A stretch of DNA of 64,000 nucleotides from Prochlorococcus sp. AG-347-L17 (lineage in GTDB: Bacteria; Cyanobacteriota; Cyanobacteriia; PCC-6307; Cyanobiaceae), in the NCBI GenBank assembly GCA_003278925.1, contig QCCN01000008.1, positions 1 to 64,000 on the forward strand, written 5' to 3'. Both the position numbers and the translations under genes were made by a program. Below are positions 1 to 7,686 of the stretch, piece after piece; position 1 is the stretch's first letter, and every line of letters starts with the position of its first letter. The notes under the pieces are model-generated. The model was not told where the DNA came from and searched no databases. It was given only the letters and a program-made list of their open reading frames with translations.

Positions 1-191
1 GAAGGCTCTGAATCACCTTGTAAAAAAATACCTAAAGCGAACCAAGCAGTACTAGCAGTGAGGGTAAAAAAATAGGGTTTCCATCTTCTTTGATATAAGT
101 AACCCGATCCTAAACCAGGAAGAAAATTTAAAAAAGATGCTACCCAACCTTTTGAAGATGCAAGTATTTCGTCTCTTGAGGGATAAGACAT
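1..191 (-). CDS. Small conserved membrane protein, N-terminal part (runs off the window)
   Basis: Reading leftwards from an ATG at 191, 63 codons stay open to the window edge. The peptide begins MSYPSRDEILASSKGW and has a glycine-rich stretch (FLPGLGSGYLYQRRW) followed by a hydrophobic segment, so it is probably an integral membrane protein. The stretch resembles the opening of short multi-pass proteins common in cyanobacteria, but I cannot name a family. The 34-aa gene at 197-301 ends 5 bases upstream, suggesting co-transcription. The C-terminus is missing only because the window starts here. Confidence 0.75.
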   Translation of the reverse strand, partial: MSYPSRDEILASSKGWVASFLNFLPGLGSGYLYQRRWKPYFFTLTASTAWFALGIFLQGDSEP

Positions 192-196
192 TTATA

Positions 197-301
197 TTAG
201 GTATTTATTAAATGCGAATTTATATAAGCAAAAGATATTCCTGCACAAATTATCCAACTAAAGGGTAAGAACATTCTTATTTTTTCTTTGTTGTTATTCA
301 T
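197..301 (-). CDS. 34-aa single-span membrane peptide
   Basis: A complete ATG-to-TAA frame read on the minus strand. It starts with a charged N-terminus (MNNNKEKIRMF) followed by a hydrophobic stretch of about 18 residues (LPFSWIICAGISFAY), the layout of a single transmembrane helix with the N-terminus inside. The stop lies 5 bases before the ATG of the next membrane protein, so the two probably share a transcript. No Shine-Dalgarno sequence is evident. The function is unknown. Support comes from position and composition only. Confidence 0.5.
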   Translation of the reverse strand: MNNNKEKIRMFLPFSWIICAGISFAYINSHLINT

Positions 302-364
302 TTTTTAATTATGGAAAATATTTTTGTAATCTGTGGATTTAATATATCCCTTAAAACTATAAGA

Positions 365-394
365 ATTAAAAAAAGACGGTTTTTAACCGTCTTT
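365..394 (-). terminator. Rho-independent terminator of the 78-aa gene
   Basis: A perfect 10-bp stem AAAGACGGTT/AACCGTCTTT (372-381 with 385-394) has a 3-base loop. Read on the minus strand it runs into a T-rich tract at 374-368. It lies about 25 bases beyond the stop of the minus-strand gene at 422-658. Confidence 0.85.
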
Positions 395-421
395 GAAAAA
401 AGTAATTTCTCTAAAAATAAA

Positions 422-658
422 TTATTTATCTTTTGAGGCTGAGAGTACTTTAAGTTCTTTTTTTACTTCTTTTTCTCTCTCTTCAAGATGTTTTAGTTGA
501 GCTTTAAAAGCATCTTCAAGTCTTACTTTTTGTGTTTTAATTTCATCAAGCTCTTCTTGATGCTGGCTTTTCTTTAACTCCTTCATTTCACTATCGGAAA
601 TAACATATACAGGGCGATATGAAGGTGTTTCAAAAAGAAGATCAAACATTGAATACAT
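422..658 (-). CDS. 78-aa hypothetical protein with charged coiled-coil C-terminus
   Basis: The frame has an ATG start and a convincing terminator just after its stop. The N-terminus (MYSMFDLLFETPSYRPVYV) is uncharged. From about residue 25 the protein is almost entirely Lys/Glu/Gln with leucines at heptad-like spacing, suggesting a long helix or coiled coil. A second Met at residue 4 could be the true start. I do not recognise the family. It is soluble, with no signal peptide or membrane segment. Confidence 0.75.
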   Translation of the reverse strand: MYSMFDLLFETPSYRPVYVISDSEMKELKKSQHQEELDEIKTQKVRLEDAFKAQLKHLEEREKEVKKELKVLSASKDK

Positions 659-709
659 AAGTGACCTTTGAATTAGTACAAATTCAATATCTGATAATTC
701 TTTGAAATA

Positions 710-808
710 TCAAAGGATAAATACCGAAGATATTGATACGGCAAATACACCGAATTTCGGTTTACCTAACTTAACCGCCCAGTATTTACCGATCGAATTT
801 TTAGGTAT
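710..808 (-). other. Start-less short reading frame with membrane-peptide character
   Basis: The frame encodes IPKNSIGKYWAVKLGKPK followed by a hydrophobic stretch (FGVFAVSISSVFIL) and a TGA stop. It looks like a real small single-span peptide: a basic N-terminus, then a membrane helix. However, an in-frame TAA lies two codons upstream of the ATA at 808 and there is no ATG, GTG or TTG. Either it uses a non-standard start (ATA or ATC) or its start codon has been lost. The opposite strand is also open here but looks less protein-like. Confidence 0.3.
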
Positions 809-862
809 ATTTTAAAGTATTAAGGAGATGATTCTAAAGATCTAAATCAAAAAGAACTAAAA

Positions 863-1291
863 ATGGTTTTAAAAATTACTAAAACATTAGTAATCCCATC
901 CAACGAAATTAAGTGGCGATTTTCCAGATCCTCCGGTCCTGGAGGACAAAATGTAAATAAAATTGAAAGCAGAGTAGAGATTATTTTTAATTTAGAAGAT
1001 TCCAAAGTATTAAATGATTATCAGAAAGAAATTCTTAAGAGAAACTTGAAAAACAAATTAGTGAATAATAGCTTACGTTTAGCGGTTCAAGAACATAGAA
1101 ATCAATTATTAAATAGGCAGCTAGCTTTAATGAAATTTAGTTCAATAATAAAAAATGCTTTAAATAAACCTTTTAAATTAAGAAAATATACCCAACCCAC
1201 TAAAGCATCACAAAAGAAAAGAGTTGAGGTTAAGAAAAAACGTGGCGAATTGAAAAAAAGTAGACAAAAAGAAAAAACATATCAAATATGA
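863..1291 (+). CDS. arfB: Alternative ribosome-rescue peptidyl-tRNA hydrolase ArfB (YaeJ)
   Basis: ArfB releases ribosomes stalled at mRNA 3' ends by hydrolysing peptidyl-tRNA. The catalytic GGQ motif sits at residues 27-29 within SRSSGPGGQNVNK, the release-factor domain-3 signature. The 142-aa length and the very basic C-terminal tail (Lys/Arg-rich from about residue 110), which in this family threads into the empty mRNA channel, separate it from full-length release factors. The ATG start is the only one available, since the in-frame extension upstream has no start codon. An AAGGAG stands about 35 bases upstream, too far to serve it. Confidence 0.9.
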   Translation: MVLKITKTLVIPSNEIKWRFSRSSGPGGQNVNKIESRVEIIFNLEDSKVLNDYQKEILKRNLKNKLVNNSLRLAVQEHRNQLLNRQLALMKFSSIIKNALNKPFKLRKYTQPTKASQKKRVEVKKKRGELKKSRQKEKTYQI

Positions 1292-1363
1292 ATAAACTAA
1301 ATAAATATTTCCCTCGCAAATTGTAATGAAAGCATATTATTAATTTAATTTCATTTTGGATTT

Positions 1364-1612
1364 TTGAATAAAACTAATGATTTCTGGTTAATTGACTCCA
1401 ATTTTGTAGGGGTGATGCGTTTCTACAAAGATAGAGATAATTCTGATAAATCTATTAATTATATGTTTATTGAAGAAGGAATTATTATGGGAATACATGG
1501 AGAAAATGCTCCTTTGATGAAAACTAGAAAAAAAATTTTTATAGAAGAAGCAAGATTATTGTGGCAAAAATTGTTAAATGAAGGTTGGCAAAAAACTAAT
1601 AAAAAATGGTGA
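1364..1612 (+). CDS. DUF1651-type small protein
   Basis: An 82-aa frame begins at TTG. The pattern (W-L-I-D near the N-terminus, VMRFYKD, then R-x7-EARLLWQKLLNEGW and a terminal Trp) matches my knowledge of DUF1651, a family found mostly in Prochlorococcus and marine Synechococcus, often in several copies per genome. Its function is unknown. No signal peptide or membrane segment is seen. The TTG start is chosen because no ATG precedes the conserved W-L-I-D stretch. Confidence 0.65.
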   Translation: MNKTNDFWLIDSNFVGVMRFYKDRDNSDKSINYMFIEEGIIMGIHGENAPLMKTRKKIFIEEARLLWQKLLNEGWQKTNKKW

Positions 1613-1639
1613 GTAGATTTTACAAAAACTTTTTTAATT

Positions 1640-1804
1640 TCAGAAAATAAATGAACCTTTAGGGTATAGCCTGGAAATTTTTTCCTGTTGTAAATATTTC
1701 TTTTTTTTGATGTCGTTTTCATATCTTCTCAACATCATTTGATAGTTTGTAACTCCAAAAATTACTAAAAAGACAATAAATCTTATTCCTGCCTCAAAGT
1801 TCAT
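1640..1804 (-). CDS. 54-aa single-span membrane protein
   Basis: From the ATG at 1804 the protein starts MNFEAGIRFIVFLVIFGV, which gives one membrane helix, followed by a basic cytoplasmic tail with a run of lysines. The same frame stays open to an ATG at 1846 (68 aa), but that extension is polar and unlike the usual start of such proteins. It is convergent with the DUF1651 gene (27-base gap). Function unknown. Confidence 0.5.
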   Translation of the reverse strand: MNFEAGIRFIVFLVIFGVTNYQMMLRRYENDIKKKKYLQQEKISRLYPKGSFIF

Positions 1805-1866
1805 ATGAGAATTAAGCTTTATTTTAATCTGACAATTACCAATCAAAAATCAATCGGTATTTATAT

Positions 1867-2727
1867 CTAATTAAAACGTCTAAGGAAATTTTTTTTTGAT
1901 TTTAGTGCATAAAAAATACATAACAAAAGTAATATTAAAATTGCACTAAAGCTTCCGATTGGGTTCGGAATATTTTGTGTAAAAGGACCTGCTAAGAAAG
2001 AGGGTGTATTTTCTTTGAATTCTATTAATCCGTTATTTATAAAAAACCAAATACCCACAAGTCCCCCATGAAGTCCTATACAATTCCATAGAGAACCTTT
2101 ATCTCTGATTTTGACTAATGATAGAAATATCCCAAGTAAAATAAATCCTAAACGTAATCCTATTATATTCCAAAATATGTCATTAGATAAATTATGAACA
2201 AAGCTAAAAACTATAGCTTGTAAAGCTATTGATATTTTTGTACCATATTCAAATTTTAGTTCTTCTAGTAACCATCCTCTAAAAATTATTTCCTCTGCGA
2301 ATCCAACACCTAATCCCAGTACAATAGAATTTAATAATATTATTGGCGAGAATTCACCTATCCAAGAAATATAATTTTTTTGCAATAGTGGTACCAGAAT
2401 TAGAATTATTAAAACTAAGGAAAATAAGATACCTTTAGAAAAATTGACAAAGTTTTTTAAAAATTTGTCTTTAGTTATCCCAAGAAGTACCCAAGCACTT
2501 GATTTGTTTCGTTTTATATAAAACCAATATGGGAGTAAAAAGATAAAAAGAAAAAAAGTAATAATAGTTCCAATTAAGGATAAATTTTCTTCTTCAAAAT
2601 TAAACAATAGAAGTGGCTGAGATAAAGCCCAGCCAATGCCATAAAGAATTGGAATAAAAAATATAGTGGATAAAAATCTTGGTCTTAAAAGAAAAAAACT
2701 TTTAATTAATATCTTTAAATTTTTCAT
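1867..2727 (-). CDS. CPBP-family intramembrane glutamic protease (CAAX protease / Abi)
   Basis: A 286-aa multi-pass membrane protein with the CPBP motifs EExxxR (AEEIIFRGW, Glu145-Glu146 and Arg150) and a downstream FxxxH (SFVHN, His178). In this family (type II CAAX endopeptidase, Abi) these residues line the intramembrane active site. Cyanobacteria carry several paralogues, and substrates are mostly unknown. The 65-aa gene at 2745-2942 ends 17 bases upstream and is probably co-transcribed. Confidence 0.85.
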   Translation of the reverse strand: MKNLKILIKSFFLLRPRFLSTIFFIPILYGIGWALSQPLLLFNFEEENLSLIGTIITFFLFIFLLPYWFYIKRNKSSAWVLLGITKDKFLKNFVNFSKGILFSLVLIILILVPLLQKNYISWIGEFSPIILLNSIVLGLGVGFAEEIIFRGWLLEELKFEYGTKISIALQAIVFSFVHNLSNDIFWNIIGLRLGFILLGIFLSLVKIRDKGSLWNCIGLHGGLVGIWFFINNGLIEFKENTPSFLAGPFTQNIPNPIGSFSAILILLLLCIFYALKSKKNFLRRFN

Positions 2728-2744
2728 TTTAGTTTGAATATTAA

Positions 2745-2942
2745 TTAACCCCAGCCTTTGCCTTTTATTATTCTAACTACTTGTTCAAAAAGTTTTAGCT
2801 TTTTCTTTTTACTATAGTTTATGTTTTTTGAAAGATCCGATAAATCTTTATAAAATTGCCGAGTTATTTTATCTTCTTTATCACTAGGCCATAGTAAGTC
2901 TGACCCCTCTTCATATTCTTCTTTATATCTTTCTTTATTCAA
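2745..2942 (-). CDS. 65-aa charged hypothetical protein
   Basis: ATG-started, acidic at the N-terminus (KEEYEEGSDLLWPSDKEDK) and Lys-rich at the C-terminus. It has no membrane segment. It lies directly upstream of the CPBP protease with a 17-base gap on the same strand, so the two may form an operon. I do not recognise a family. Confidence 0.6.
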   Translation of the reverse strand: MNKERYKEEYEEGSDLLWPSDKEDKITRQFYKDLSDLSKNINYSKKKKLKLFEQVVRIIKGKGWG

Positions 2943-3030
2943 ATTTTTTTATATCGTAATAATTTAAATTTTACTTATTGCAAATGCTTAGAAGTGATGT
3001 TTATTAAATTTGTTTATTTATTTAAAATTT

Positions 3031-3120
3031 ATGCTGATTAATCTTTCAACTTTAATTTTTACATTATTATCTCCATTGCTTATTTTTGCAGTAATAGTAT
3101 CGGTTTACTTATTACATTAG
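3031..3120 (+). CDS. 29-aa hydrophobic peptide
   Basis: ATG CTG ATT...TAG encodes MLINLSTLIFTLLSPLLI followed by more hydrophobic residues. The whole peptide is essentially one transmembrane helix. The length and composition resemble the small photosystem or cytochrome b6f subunits of cyanobacteria, but no specific match (PsbM, Psb30, PsaM, PetN) is convincing. It sits in AT-rich sequence where chance hydrophobic frames are common, so confidence is limited. Confidence 0.4.
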   Translation: MLINLSTLIFTLLSPLLIFAVIVSVYLLH

Positions 3121-3149
3121 GAAGTATCTAACAAATGAAATTAATTATT

Positions 3150-3245
3150 TTAAGGGTGTATTATGCCTACTTTTTCTAATGCAAATGATAAAACTGCAAT
3201 TACGGCCATTACTGTTAAGATCTTGTTCTTTTTGATGAAATCCAT
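3150..3245 (-). CDS. 31-aa single-span membrane peptide
   Basis: The minus-strand frame from ATG 3245 starts MDFIKKNKILTVMAVIAVLS and ends at TAA. It has a basic N-terminus and one membrane helix, a common design for very short cyanobacterial membrane proteins. A 45-aa frame on the other strand (3163-3300) covers the same bases but has poorer composition. Function unknown. Confidence 0.55.
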   Translation of the reverse strand: MDFIKKNKILTVMAVIAVLSFALEKVGIIHP

Positions 3246-3319
3246 AATGCATATTAATAATCTATTTATTAAATTCTTATATAAAATAATAAATAATTGA
3301 AACTATTATAACAATTAGA

Positions 3320-3460
3320 ATGGAACCCATATATGTAGGAGATTTACTTCCCTCAATAGCTTCTTATAAAAAGATAATTGAAAAATATGATAGAGGTATA
3401 AAAGAAGGGGAATTTTATGAAGAACCTATAGGCGGAGATTTTAATTACCCTGATTGGTAA
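3320..3460 (+). CDS. 46-aa acidic hypothetical protein
   Basis: The frame from ATG 3320 to TAA 3460 encodes a soluble peptide beginning MEPIYVGDLLPSIASYKK and ending in an acidic, aromatic tail (GGDFNYPDW). It is followed after 2 bases by the next ATG on the same strand, so the two small genes look like a translationally linked pair. No family is recognised. Confidence 0.5.
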   Translation: MEPIYVGDLLPSIASYKKIIEKYDRGIKEGEFYEEPIGGDFNYPDW

Positions 3461-3462
3461 AT

Positions 3463-3645
3463 ATGCTTACTACAAAAATAACTTTTGCCTTGGCAGATTG
3501 GATTAGAGAGTGGCGTAAGTGCCGGGATAAGAATCCTTCTATTGATGAGTGTGTAAAATTTGTTCAGTGGAAATTGGATGATTATAAACTTTCTGATAGT
3601 GATAAAAGAATAATTGAATCTATTTTGCTCTATGAATCTGAATAA
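3463..3645 (+). CDS. 60-aa hypothetical protein
   Basis: From the ATG at 3463: MLTTKITFALADWIREWRKC, then a charged helical region. A TTG three codons upstream (3454) would overlap the previous gene, so the ATG is preferred. It has two Cys and several Trp and looks like a small helical soluble protein. It is likely co-transcribed with the 46-aa gene just before it. Confidence 0.6.
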   Translation: MLTTKITFALADWIREWRKCRDKNPSIDECVKFVQWKLDDYKLSDSDKRIIESILLYESE

Positions 3646-3739
3646 ATAAGAGATTATAGACTTTATTATTTATATTTATCTATAAAAAACAAAGGATCAT
3701 TAAAATCCTCTTACAAATTAAGAAAAAAGTAAATCAGCA

Positions 3740-4082
3740 TATTTACGGATTTACTGAAAATATAAAAAGGAGTAATTTATAAATGTTGAGTTCGGAGGCA
3801 ATCTAAATGATTGATAGTCCGCCTGAAATTTAGCAAATTCCAAAATATAGGAAGCGTATTCCTGAGAATGGGATTATTCGAAAATTAAAGTTCAATCAAT
3901 TAGTCTGATAAGACTTCGCTTTATAATTACTAGCGACAATAGGGACTGAAATTATCGAGAGAAATCCCCGAATTCACGTATTCTAGGTTTATGAGTAAAT
4001 AGACTTTAAAATATGTAATTATAAATCCTGTAAGAAGGAAATCAAATATCAAAAAGGACTGTACAAGCAGTCCTTTTTTTGT
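3740..4082 (+). ncRNA. Candidate structured RNA ending in a strong terminator
   Basis: About 500 bases (3646-4155) lack any long gene, yet the sequence is less AT-rich than other spacers and contains hairpins. TTCGGAGGCAATC (3791-3803) pairs with bulges to a segment ending in CCGCCTGAA (up to 3827). AGTCT/AGACT closes a 4-base loop near 3900. GGGA/TCCC pairs lie near 3945-3970. The block ends in a textbook terminator. Two tiny overlapping frames follow an AAGGAG at 3767-3772: ATG 3783 to TAA 3806, then ATG 3807 to TAG 3833. I see no tmRNA, RNase P or SRP signature. The 5' end given is approximate. Confidence 0.4.
4053..4082 (+). terminator. Strong Rho-independent terminator
   Basis: AAAGGACTG and CAGTCCTTT form a perfect 9-bp stem with a 6-base loop followed by seven or more T residues. 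It points right and ends the transcript of the 3.7-4.08 kb gene-poor block, 75 bases before pip. Confidence 0.9.
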
Positions 4083-4155
4083 TTAACAAAATACTTCTAA
4101 ACTAGACTTCTTTTTGGATAATATGGATAAATAAAGTGATTAAAAATATTTCAAA

Positions 4156-5106
4156 ATGAAAGATCAAGTCTTGTTTCCGAAAATTGAAGTACGTGAAAAG
4201 GGTTTTTTACAAGTAAGTGATATTCATACAATTTATTGGGAAAGATCTGGTAATCCAAAAGGCAAAAAAATTCTTGTTATTCATGGAGGTCCAGGAGGAG
4301 GAAGTCAACCAAGATATAGAAGATACTTTGACCCAGATAAATTCGATATTATTCAATTTGACCAAAGAGGTTGTGGTTCTTCAACTCCTTTCTCCGAATT
4401 AAAAGAAAATACGACCAATCATTTAGTTGATGATATTGAGAAATTAAGGATCCTTTTAAAAATAGATAGTTGGCATTTGTTTGGTGGTTCTTGGGGCTCA
4501 ACACTTTCACTTATATATGCGATTAAAAATCCCTCAAGAGTTATCAGCTTAACTTTGCGAGGAATATTTTTATGTAGAAAGTTTGAATTATTGTGGTTCT
4601 ATCAATATGGTGCAAGTGAGATATTCCCCGATGAATTTGAAGAATATATTTCTGTAATACCAAAAGAAGAAAGAAATGATTTAATAAGTTCTTTTTATAA
4701 ATATCTAACATCATCAGATGAAAATCTTAGATCAAAAGCAGCAGCAGCTTGGACAAAATGGGAACTCTCAACAAGTCATTTAATAAATAAAAAATTTGAT
4801 TTTGATAAGTCTGCAGTTAATTCTTTTTCAGATGCCTTTGCCAGGATCGAATGTCATTATTTTATTAATAATATTTTCTTAGAGGATGATTTTATTTTGA
4901 AAAATATAAAAATAATAGAATCGATTCCAACAAAAATAATACAGGGTAGGTATGACGTAGTATGTCCTGTTAGGAGTGCTTGGGATTTAAATAAAAAATT
5001 AAAGAATTCTGAATTAATTATTGTTGATGATGCTGGTCATTCAATGAGTGAAAAAGGTATTACTATCGAACTAATAAAAGCTGTAAAAGGAATTCAAAAT
5101 CTCTAA
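4156..5106 (+). CDS. pip: Prolyl iminopeptidase
   Basis: A cytoplasmic alpha/beta hydrolase that removes N-terminal proline from peptides (family S33). Visible elements: oxyanion-hole motif HGGPGGG (43-49), DQRGCGSS (69-76), nucleophile elbow GGSWGS with Ser112, a cap domain in the middle, then catalytic Asp267 (GRYDVVCP) and His295 (DAGHS). The 316-aa length is normal. It stands alone between a terminator and a minus-strand gene, so it is probably monocistronic. Confidence 0.92.
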   Translation: MKDQVLFPKIEVREKGFLQVSDIHTIYWERSGNPKGKKILVIHGGPGGGSQPRYRRYFDPDKFDIIQFDQRGCGSSTPFSELKENTTNHLVDDIEKLRILLKIDSWHLFGGSWGSTLSLIYAIKNPSRVISLTLRGIFLCRKFELLWFYQYGASEIFPDEFEEYISVIPKEERNDLISSFYKYLTSSDENLRSKAAAAWTKWELSTSHLINKKFDFDKSAVNSFSDAFARIECHYFINNIFLEDDFILKNIKIIESIPTKIIQGRYDVVCPVRSAWDLNKKLKNSELIIVDDAGHSMSEKGITIELIKAVKGIQNL

Positions 5107-5129
5107 AAGAGAGAATATCCCTGTAAAAT

Positions 5130-5303
5130 TTAAAGGCCATTATCTTCAATATTTTGTGCAATACTTCTAAGAAGTTCGACGATATCAGAATCTTCGCATT
5201 TAGTATCTTCTTTGAGCAAAATGCACTCGTCTCTAATACTTACATTAGTACTCCACCATATACCTGAACTATTGGTATCATCCCATTCAAATCTTTCAGA
5301 CAT
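5130..5303 (-). CDS. 57-aa acidic hypothetical protein
   Basis: Minus-strand ATG at 5303 to TAA at 5130. It starts MSERFEWDDTNSSGIWW and continues as an acidic helical peptide with two Cys and a LLRSIAQNIE helix. Soluble, no family recognised. The coding-like composition (few rare residues, balanced charge) and the clean start and stop make it likely to be real. It is convergent with pip, with a gap of about 23 bases. Confidence 0.6.
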   Translation of the reverse strand: MSERFEWDDTNSSGIWWSTNVSIRDECILLKEDTKCEDSDIVELLRSIAQNIEDNGL

Positions 5304-5430
5304 AATTAATAAAATCTAATCAATACATTAAAGCTTGCATTAGTTCATCGTGGATTTATATATTTAATTTCAAAATTTAAAAAACTTTCCTAGGCACTAA
5401 AAGGAATCTAGAAATTTCTGACAATAAAAT

Positions 5431-6927
5431 TTAAAAATCTAATTTCAGTTCGTATTGTTTTTCCTTTTCCTTAGAAACAGTTTTTTTATTATTTATGTTT
5501 TTTCTAAGCCTTTTTCTAGAGCCATGCTTTAAATAAATTTCTTTTGAGATATCCCAATATCCATCCTGTTTTGTGATTTCCTGAATTTTCTTCTTTGCAG
5601 TTTTAGTGCTATTTGGGATGTCAATTATTGGTCTTGTGTAATTAATTTGTTCATATTCTTCTTGATTAAATCTAGATAATAGCCATGGTTCATGAATGAA
5701 ATTAAGTGATATATGCTTTAGTTCTGGTATCCATTTTTTTATAAATTTTCCTTGAGGATCATGATCTTTTCCCTGCTTAATAGGATTATAAATTCTATTG
5801 GTATTTATAGAAGTAGTTCCAGATTGCATTTGGCATTGGTTCCAATGTATTCCAGGCTCATAATCTACAAATTTATTTGCTAATTCAGAACCTGAATCTT
5901 GCCATGGTAGCCATAAATTATAGCTAGCAAAAGACATTAACATCGCTCTCATCCTGAAGTTAATCCATCCATTGAAATTTAATGAGCGCATACATGCATC
6001 TATAAAAGGAAAGCCTGTATTACCTGAACTCCATGAATAAAGTAATTCATTATTTTTTTCTCTAATGTTTTTAAAAAAAGGATGGAATTCCCTAAACTCT
6101 AGTTCTGGTTCACTTTCAAGTTTCTGAATAAAATGACAATGCCAAGTTAATCTACTTTTTAACATCCTAGAATTATTGTTTTTTGATATTTTTGCTTTAT
6201 TAAAAATTTCTTTTAATGAAATGCATCCCCAACAAATATATGGGGATAGTCTTGAACAACTATCAAATGACTTTTCTGGGCTAGAAATATCTTTTGAATA
6301 AGAATCTAATTTTTTACTAAAGAAGTATTGCATTCTCTCTAAACCTCTCTTTCTTCCACCTTGCATTCTTCCTGGACAAGTTTCTTTTTTAAAGGGAAAA
6401 ATTCCGTCTGAGGGTATTTCTCCAACATCAAAGTTAATAGAATTAATTCTTAATGGAGCTTTAAGTAAGTTTTTTTCAGAATTTTCTTGCCACTTTTTAG
6501 ACCAATTATCCCTATTTAAATTTCCTCTAAAAACTGAAAATTGTAGAAATTCCTTCCAAATAATATTTTTGCTTAAAGCCCATTCTCTTACTTTTTGATC
6601 TCTTTTATAAGTAAGCCAATCTCCGGTTTCTTGATGGCTATATATACCTTTGATTTTAAATTTTGAACTAATTTCATCAAAAATATTGATAACATTGCCA
6701 GTCCTAATTATTAATGGTTGTCCAATCTCAGCAAGTGCATTTCTTAAGTCTATTAAACTTTCTTTGCAAAATTGCCATTGTCTATCTGAATGAGTATTTT
6801 GGCTCCAAATATCTAACTCAATAATATAAATAGGTAAAATATCATTATCTTTAATAGCCTCACAGAGAGCTTCGTTATCAAAAATTCTTAAATCTTTCTT
6901 AAACCATAAAATATTTATTTCTTTCAT
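5431..6927 (-). CDS. Cryptochrome / deoxyribodipyrimidine photolyase family protein
   Basis: A 498-aa flavoprotein with the N-terminal photolyase alpha/beta domain (ILWFKKDLRIFDNEAL at the start) and the C-terminal FAD-binding domain in its last third (GNTGFPFIDACMRSL, NFRMRAMLMSF, then WNQCQMQSGT and RIYNPIKQG). It is expected to repair UV-induced pyrimidine dimers with blue light, or to sense blue light. Sequence alone does not separate these roles. The FAD-domain wording (WNQCQMQSGT and not WQW) differs from the classic E. coli class I enzyme, so a cryptochrome-like subclass is possible. The very basic C-terminal tail may contact DNA. Confidence 0.85.
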   Translation of the reverse strand: MKEINILWFKKDLRIFDNEALCEAIKDNDILPIYIIELDIWSQNTHSDRQWQFCKESLIDLRNALAEIGQPLIIRTGNVINIFDEISSKFKIKGIYSHQETGDWLTYKRDQKVREWALSKNIIWKEFLQFSVFRGNLNRDNWSKKWQENSEKNLLKAPLRINSINFDVGEIPSDGIFPFKKETCPGRMQGGRKRGLERMQYFFSKKLDSYSKDISSPEKSFDSCSRLSPYICWGCISLKEIFNKAKISKNNNSRMLKSRLTWHCHFIQKLESEPELEFREFHPFFKNIREKNNELLYSWSSGNTGFPFIDACMRSLNFNGWINFRMRAMLMSFASYNLWLPWQDSGSELANKFVDYEPGIHWNQCQMQSGTTSINTNRIYNPIKQGKDHDPQGKFIKKWIPELKHISLNFIHEPWLLSRFNQEEYEQINYTRPIIDIPNSTKTAKKKIQEITKQDGYWDISKEIYLKHGSRKRLRKNINNKKTVSKEKEKQYELKLDF

Positions 6928-7013
6928 AATTTTTTCTTTTTATCCTAGAAAAATAAGATTAAGTTTGTAAGTAAAAAATGTAAAAAATTTTAGAATAACT
7001 AAAAATCAAAAAA

Positions 7014-7637
7014 ATGAAAATAACAAAAAAACTTTGGAAGGATAATTATGAGATTGCTTTACTAAGTTTAAATACAAAATTTGTTCAAGGTTTAAAGAAT
7101 GGAAGTCTCCCTAAAAATATATTTCAAGAATATTTAGCTCAAGATTATTTCTTTTTAGAAACCTTTGCTAGGGCTTATGGTCTTGCTGTTTCCAAATCAA
7201 AAGATAAGTACTCAATAAGGAAGTTAAGTGAACTCTTAATGGGCGTTTCAGAGGAGTTAATACTTCATGAAACATATGCAAAAGAATGGGATATTGATTT
7301 GTCTAATAACTATATAAAAAAAGCCACTAAAAATTATACAGATTTTCTTGATGATGCTTCCAAAAGACTTAGCTCCGTTGAAATAATGTTTGCAATGACT
7401 CCATGTATGCGACTTTATTCTTGGATAGGAAAAAGTTTGTATAAGGAGGATTTTGACATTAAATATAAAGAATGGATAATTACTTATTCTGATGAGAGCT
7501 TTGCAAAGCTAGCAGATTCACTTGAAAATCTTATTGAGACTAATAAAGAAACATATGATATTAATCATGCCAAATATTTATACAGGAGAGCTATGGAATT
7601 GGAGTTAGATTTTTTTAATGCATATTCAGATTTCTGA
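7014..7637 (+). CDS. tenA: TenA-family thiaminase II / aminopyrimidine aminohydrolase
   Basis: An all-helical 207-aa protein of the TenA family, which hydrolyses aminopyrimidine breakdown products of thiamin to regenerate HMP. Residues matching the Bacillus active site are present: Asp44 (AQDYFFLE), Cys131 (MTPCMRLYSW) and a C-terminal Glu (195 or 197 in AMELELDFF). It is followed after 49 bases by thiD on the same strand, so the pair can salvage the pyrimidine and phosphorylate it. An upstream poly-A tract but no clear Shine-Dalgarno precedes the ATG. Confidence 0.88.
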   Translation: MKITKKLWKDNYEIALLSLNTKFVQGLKNGSLPKNIFQEYLAQDYFFLETFARAYGLAVSKSKDKYSIRKLSELLMGVSEELILHETYAKEWDIDLSNNYIKKATKNYTDFLDDASKRLSSVEIMFAMTPCMRLYSWIGKSLYKEDFDIKYKEWIITYSDESFAKLADSLENLIETNKETYDINHAKYLYRRAMELELDFFNAYSDF

Positions 7638-7686
7638 TTTAAATTAAAATTTATTTATAGTACTTTCAAAAAAGAGTTAATAAATT

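Noticed and set aside
676..815. Plus-strand frame opposite the start-less membrane peptide, ending at TAA 815
   Set aside because: Its only start is a TTG at 702 and the composition is less protein-like than the opposite strand, although it cannot be fully excluded.
3163..3300. 45-aa plus-strand frame opposite the 31-aa membrane peptide
   Set aside because: It overlaps the minus-strand peptide, which has the better layout (basic start, single helix). The plus frame is Asn/Ile/Lys-rich and looks like chance.
3740..4082. tmRNA, RNase P RNA or SRP RNA at the gene-poor block
   Set aside because: None of the hallmark sequences is visible (no tag-peptide frame, no GAGGAAAGTCC-type P4 strand, no SRP tetraloop arm). 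It is kept only as an unnamed RNA candidate.
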